This document shows, piece by piece, positions 59,567-64,000 of a stretch of 64,000 nucleotides of DNA. Below the pieces are notes generated by a model, which had not been told where the DNA came from, ran no database searches, and saw only the letters and a list, made by a program, of their open reading frames with translations. Position 1 is the stretch's first letter. Every line of letters begins with the position of its first letter. The DNA comes from Bullera alba (taxonomy: Eukaryota; Basidiomycota; Tremellomycetes; Tremellales; Bulleraceae): NCBI GenBank assembly GCA_001600095.1, contig BCIX01000001.1, positions 2,356,001-2,420,000 on the forward strand, written 5' to 3'. Made by a program: the position numbers and the translations under genes.

Positions 59567-61232
59567 ATGGTCCGTGCTTTAGCGGACTGTTCGGCCATCC
59601 TAGGCCCCAGCTTTTCTCTGTCGTCTGCCCGGATTGAGCACCTCTACTCGTCAGAGGCCATGAGCAGGAGAGCGAATAGTCTATACCGGTTGATGGCCCA
59701 GAGAACCATGTCGACTTCATCCCGAGCGCCATATCAAAGGCCAACGAAAGTGTTGGATCTTCCGGCCAGACTGATCCCCGACGCAAAATTCCTACCGCTC
59801 CAACCTCACCCTACGCCTACTCCCAGACCATCACCACCTTCGCGGCCTAGTACACCCGTACCATCAGGATGGACTCGGGAGGACCATGTCGTGCCTGCGG
59901 CATACCCTCGCACGTTCAAGAGGTCCGTCGGCAGGAATAGTAGGGAGTCAACACCATTTGGCGTCGGTCCCAAAGGTGAATCTAAGGAGGACCGTCAGTT
60001 GCGCAACGCGAAACAAGCACAGAGCGTACTGGAAGCTCGATTCAGCTGTGAGGATGGGCCGGACTCGACAGGCGACCCGGGCCAGTGGATCTCTGCGGAG
60101 AGATGGAAGAAAGACGACTCAGAAGATGGGCTCGTACTCGTGCTCACTCACGGCACCGGTTTCAACAAAGAGGTCAGTGTTGCAGCCGCCCTTTCAAATG
60201 GCATCACGGAAACTGATTCTCTACATAGTGCTGGCACGCTACAGTGAAGCGGATGGTAGCCAAGGGAGCCTTGGATCCTAATACGACATTCGGTGAACCA
60301 CCATTACCGCTACCCCGGAAGTCGAGCAGATCTGCTTCGGCCCAAATTAGCGAGATCTGGTTGATCGACGATACATTCCATGGCGCCTCTGTGGACCTCA
60401 ACAAGGGCCTCCTGGGAGATGCACAGTGCTGGACCGATACGGGGAGAGATGTAGTGAGCCTTTTGATGAACAGTCTGTCGGACAAGCAGCGGAAACAGCG
60501 GGTCATTGGCATTGGTCATTCTTTCGGCGGTAATGCTTTGTGAGTGATGTTGGACCTCTTGTCGTCGTGCTGACGCGGTCCCGGCTCAGAGCACAAGCAG
60601 CACGAGGTTGGCCTGACTTGTTTAAAGCTCTCTTCCTGGTCGAAGCAATGGTATGTCCTCCTCTACTGAACATGGTCGGTCATGATAAGCTGAATGCTCT
60701 CGCATAGTGTCCACCTATCTACTACCGCGGTGAAGGGGGTTACGGCCCTCGATGGTCTGGACTTGTGCATAACTCCATTAAACGGAGGGATCGATGGCCA
60801 AGCCTAGAAGCTGCCAAAGAGACGATCCGCCTGTCTCCCTTCTACGCCTCGTGGCATCCCGAGGTATTCGACTCTTGGCTAGCCCACGGTCTCGTTCCCC
60901 ATCCCGAAGGCGGGGTGCAGCTCGCGACGCCCGCATGGGCCGAGTCGTGCTGTTTCGCAGAACCCACGAGTTTGGGGCTTGGGTGGGATAGTCTAGCAGA
61001 TGTCAAAGTCCCAGTGGGATTTCTGATGTGTGGTGATCCAAGAGCTACCTCGGGAGAGGACAACACCGCTGCAATGGTCTGGAGACCGAAGATCGTGGCC
61101 AACGAGAGGATCATGGATGCGAGTCATATGGTAGTCCAGGAGAGACCTGATGAGGTGGCCGATGCCATTTGGCGATTCTTGGGCACCATCGTGGGCAGCG
61201 AGGGCGAGGGAGAGGCAAGGGCAAAGCTCTGA
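59567..61232 (+). CDS. Alpha/beta hydrolase with peroxisomal AKL tail
   Basis: An alpha/beta hydrolase resembling yeast peroxisomal lipase Lpx1 and related serine hydrolases. An N-terminal extension of about 70 residues precedes the fold. GLVLVLTHGTGFNKE gives the oxyanion-loop HG motif; EIWLIDDTFHGASVDLN is the strand with the conserved Asp; VIGIGHSFGGNAL holds the nucleophile Ser in GHSFG (about 60515-60540). MCGDPRATSGED and DASHMVVQERPDEVADAIWR carry the likely acid and His. The protein ends GEARAKL, where AKL is a peroxisomal targeting signal type 1. Introns lie at about 60172-60228, 60541-60590 and 60650-60707. The start is uncertain, since two further Met (59660, 59710) could serve; the long Arg/Ser-rich N-terminus might also act as a mitochondrial signal. 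The substrate is unknown. Confidence 0.85.
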
Positions 61233-61356
61233 GGTCATGTTGATGATGAGGTTGTAAATGGATAATTTGCTCAAATCTAGTATGAATCAACCAGATGTGC
61301 GGCTGGATGGCTTACTTCCGACATCATATGCATTGCTACAACTAGCGGTACAGCTT

Positions 61357-62612
61357 TTACGCCGTGATCGAGAACTTTGAAGCTGCTTCGTCAAAGGCGG
61401 ACGACTTGGCAGCAAGGTCCACAGCGTAGGGATGGGATGATGCTGCGGAAGAAAGCTTCCTACGAGTGGCGGTCATGTCAGTTCCGGCCATCACATTCCG
61501 CGGTCCATACTCACTCTGCTGCACCGTCCACGCCGAGAGAGGCAGCAACGGCTAGGACGTCTCCATCCTGATCACCACCAGGTCGGGAGAAGGCTTCTTG
61601 AATATCGGCCTTGGCTTCGTCCTGGTGACCCAAGAGCAGGTGGGCGGCAGCGTGCGACGCCAGGACCGGGAAGGTGCGGCCAGATGGTAGCTGGAACAAC
61701 TCCTCATAATAGTAGTATGATTGGTGCAAAGGTCTCGAACCCTGAACAACGTATGTCAGCTGCGAAATTCTCAAGGGTTTACATCCCGACTGACAGTCTT
61801 CAGGCCAATCCACGCCTCCATAGCTTGAACAAGGGCAGAGTCGTTGCCTATCCTCTTGGCAGAGTTGTAAGTCGATTGCGCGAGGTCTTTTCGGTCGAGC
61901 GAGAGGAGCAGCTGGACAAGCAGGGCCATGCTATAAGGGCAGAGTGTGAGTATTGGTGTTTAACGGTCCTGTAGGATTTGTTTCTACTCACCATTCCAGA
62001 TCCTCCTTTGCACTGCCCTCTGTCAAGGTCGCAACGGCCTCCTCGTTCTCTCCCTCTAGGATGAAGATAGTGGCTGCGGCTACCCTGACCACGCTCTCTT
62101 CGGCATTGCGAGAGCCCTCGCCATCATCCTCAGCGCCCTCGGTCTCAATAACCAGATCCCGCACTTCGTCCACCCTGGTCGACTTGTCGGACCCGGCGAC
62201 GTAGTTTGCCAGAGCGGTGACTGCCTTGGCGGCCAGCGAGGTATCCAGATGAGTCGACAGTATCGAAATGGCCGACGAGGTCGATGGTGGGGAGAGAGCT
62301 AGATGTGAACGAGCTGCGTAGAGCGCTCTTTGGATCGACTCTGGGTCAGAATCTTTCAAGGACTGTGATGAGGCCTCATCTATGCAAGCTGAGTGAAGTC
62401 AGCAGAGTAACCGTGTGATCATTCTGATGTTCCTCCGCCTCTGCCTCAGTCACGGGCTGCCAGATGCCGAGTGAACAGGGCAAGGAGTAGATCAGCGCAC
62501 CTTTGTACGAGGCTATTGCAGTCCGTGAGCTCAGATGTGTTATACTTGTCGCACGCGATAGCTCACCTTGGTAGAACTGTCTTTTGACGTGAAAGAGCGG
62601 GTCGGCCTCCAT
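61357..62612 (-). CDS. SEC28: Coatomer subunit epsilon (Sec28/COPE)
   Basis: Epsilon-COP stabilises alpha-COP in the COPI coat for Golgi-to-ER transport. The N-terminus (MEADPLFHVKRQFYQ) joins a 12-nt microexon (62501-62512) and then ACIDEASSQSLKDSDPES, the first TPR helices. Further repeats read YAARSHLALSPPSTSSAISI, KAVTALANYVAG, VVRVAAATIFILEGENEEAV, LLVQLLLSLDRKDLAQSTYN and FPVLASHAAAHLLLGHQDEA. The C-terminus, after the intron at about 61450-61503, reads HPYAVDLAAKSSAFDEAASK then FSITA, the family's usual HP..VDL...FD.AA ending. The reading depends on small exons, all of which join in phase. It diverges from the SAP-domain gene. Confidence 0.92.
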
Positions 62613-62975
62613 ATTGCTGTTGATGATCTCCTTGTCTTATTGTGCTGTGGTATGATCTAGGAGGATCTAGGTCGTATACAGTATACAGCTTTCACCAAAC
62701 TTTCACTGATCTTGTCTGTCGTCAACGCGACTGGCGACTCCGCTATTGCAGCTCCCACGTGGCTGTGTAGGATCCCATTTTACGGAATTCAGTTCAATCT
62801 CCGGGATCCGCCGATGACATTGACCTCATGGGACGTGCTATGTCGGATTGCATTCCACTGCCAGATCGTCCAAAGAGTACGACCCATCTGACAGCCTCTC
62901 GAGACTAGGACGTCAACAGGACCAACACCTTATCCAGCGGCAAACATTAGCACCGATAACCTGGGTATAGAGATC
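62613..62975. other. Divergent promoter region, SEC28 / SAP-domain gene
   Basis: These 363 bp separate opposite start codons. They contain AT-rich sequence near 62635-62700 and no supported gene. Confidence 0.5.
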
Positions 62976-64000
62976 ATGCTCATTGCCCGACGAATCACCA
63001 CCGTTCACACCGTAACCCGTCTACCAACTTCCCCACGAACCATCCACACCGCTATGATCAGAAGAAAGGTATCAACAGGTCTGCTCAGGGCTTCAAAGTC
63101 GACCAGCAGTCTTAGATCCGTTGCCCAGGTGCACGCCGGCTCATCTTCGACACAAACCGCTGGATTCGCTACATCAACGTTGTTGAGCAGTCAGAAGAAC
63201 TGGACGAGGGAGACTGTGGTCACGCTCAAGTCAGAGCTGAAGAGGAGAGGTCTTTCGCAATCTGGAAACAAGTAGGTCATCCCGTGAATGAATCCATACT
63301 GACGTATAGATCCGATCTGGTTGACCGACTGAAGAGCTTCGAGACCTCGGCTTCGCTCCCACCTGTCCCAGCATTGACAAACTCGCACCGAGTCCAAGCA
63401 CCCTCGTCATCTCACGTCAGAAACCTGTCCACCTCGTCCGTTCGACAGCGATCGACAAAAGTTTCCGGGGAGAAATCTGACCAGGAGCCAGTCGCCCCGA
63501 CCAGCGCTCCGGTGACTTCTACCGGACCCGATGTCGTGTCTCAAAAGACTGAAGCGCCAAAGAAGGAGGAGCTGAAGCCGGAGGAGTTGAGCGTTGCCCC
63601 AGGTTTGCCAGAGACCAAGAGCAAAGGACCCGCAGTGAAGGACAGTCTGGATGTCAGACTACCCGAGCCAAAAGCCAAGCAAGTCCCAGAACAGACCATC
63701 GTAAGCAACAACTGGTCGAACTGTGTGCGGTTTTCTGACCCTTCCCCAGCCCGTCACCCCGGACAACTTTAGAGAGCCCAAATCGGAGCCAGAGCCAGAG
63801 GCCTCTTCATCGGCACCAAAGGTCTCCACCGCATCCTCGCCCTCCACACTCCCCGGCGGTGGACCCGTTCACGCCGTTCACGATGCCATTGACCCCGAGG
63901 CCATCGATGCCGCTGCTAAGAAGGCCGCTCAGGAGTTCCCCTCCTTCGTCGCTTCGGTCGGCTCCGTCCTCCAAGCGCCAGGCAAGGCTCTCAAGTCGTC
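62976..64000 (+). CDS. SAP-domain mitochondrial protein, AIM34-like, partial
   Basis: The N-terminus (MLIARRITTVHTVTRLPTSP) is rich in Arg, Thr and Ser with no acidic residues, a good mitochondrial presequence. The SAP motif, a helix-turn-helix for nucleic acid binding, reads WTRETVVTLKSELKRRGLSQ then SGNKSDLVDRLKSFE, split by an intron at about 63271-63310. A long Lys/Pro/Glu/Ser linker follows, and a second intron at about 63702-63749. The third exon runs off the right edge at KAAQEFPSFVASVGSVLQAP. Fungal Aim34 has this presequence-SAP-linker plan with C-terminal membrane segments, which would lie outside the window. The identity is likely but not proven without the C-terminus. Confidence 0.75.

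Noticed and set aside
61720..61735. tRNA B-box-like GGGTTCGAGACC on the minus strand.
   Set aside because: It lies inside SEC28 coding sequence, and there is no A box or cloverleaf around it.
1..64000. Mobile elements, CRISPR arrays, secondary-metabolite clusters or toxin genes.
   Set aside because: No transposase, reverse transcriptase, terminal repeats, spaced repeat arrays, polyketide or peptide synthetase signatures were seen; the content is conserved fungal housekeeping genes.

Overview
This window looks like core nuclear DNA from a basidiomycete yeast of the Tremellomycetes (Cryptococcus/Kwoniella/Tremella type). Genes are packed on both strands and cut by many short introns of about 45-75 bases, with GTRNGT donors, CTRAC/CTGAC branch-like motifs close to the acceptor, and occasional microexons. 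The proteins are single-copy eukaryotic housekeeping families. I see no transposon, virus, CRISPR, rRNA, tRNA or bacterial-style operon. The lineage is inferred from gene structure and family flavour; no database was searched.

Layout. 0-8 kb: FES1 (Hsp70 exchange factor, cut by the left edge) diverges from a P5B ATPase (YPK9/ATP13A2 type), with a heat-shock-element array between them, followed by a single-pass membrane protein. 8-14.4 kb: a divergent ERCC1/XPF-fold protein, an orphan protein, an RWDD2-like protein and SEC22. 14.5-24 kb: an ACBD5/ATG37-like acyl-CoA-binding protein, the RNA polymerase I largest subunit and PEX19. 24-35 kb: RAX2 with an SH3 tail, the mRNA 3'-processing factor MPE1 and ARG7. 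35-44 kb: a small unknown gene, a 1.9 kb gene-poor stretch, EBP2 and RPB2. 44-53 kb: a membrane protein of unknown role, a four-TM MARVEL-like protein, ERV1, a cis-prenyltransferase (RER2) and an Atos-family protein. 53-64 kb: a membrane-anchored kelch protein, RPL18, a peroxisomal alpha/beta hydrolase ending in AKL, epsilon-COP and a SAP-domain mitochondrial protein (AIM34-like) that runs off the right edge.

How genes relate. They are not an operon or a biosynthetic cluster. Several processes recur: transcription and ribosome production (RPA190, RPB2, EBP2, RPL18, MPE1), the secretory route (SEC22, SEC28, RER2) and peroxisomes (PEX19, ACBD5-like, AKL-tailed hydrolase). Most pairs share divergent promoters of 350-850 bp or convergent 3' regions. 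Coding coordinates below span first to last coding base and include introns. Splice sites were read by eye from phase and motif, not from transcripts.

I found no clearly new multi-gene system. The best leads are the fast-evolving ERCC1/SPO16/SHOC1-like protein with an 11-nt microexon, the heat-shock-element array at FES1, the SH3-tailed RAX2, and an unexplained repeat-containing ORF at 44.1-44.6 kb.
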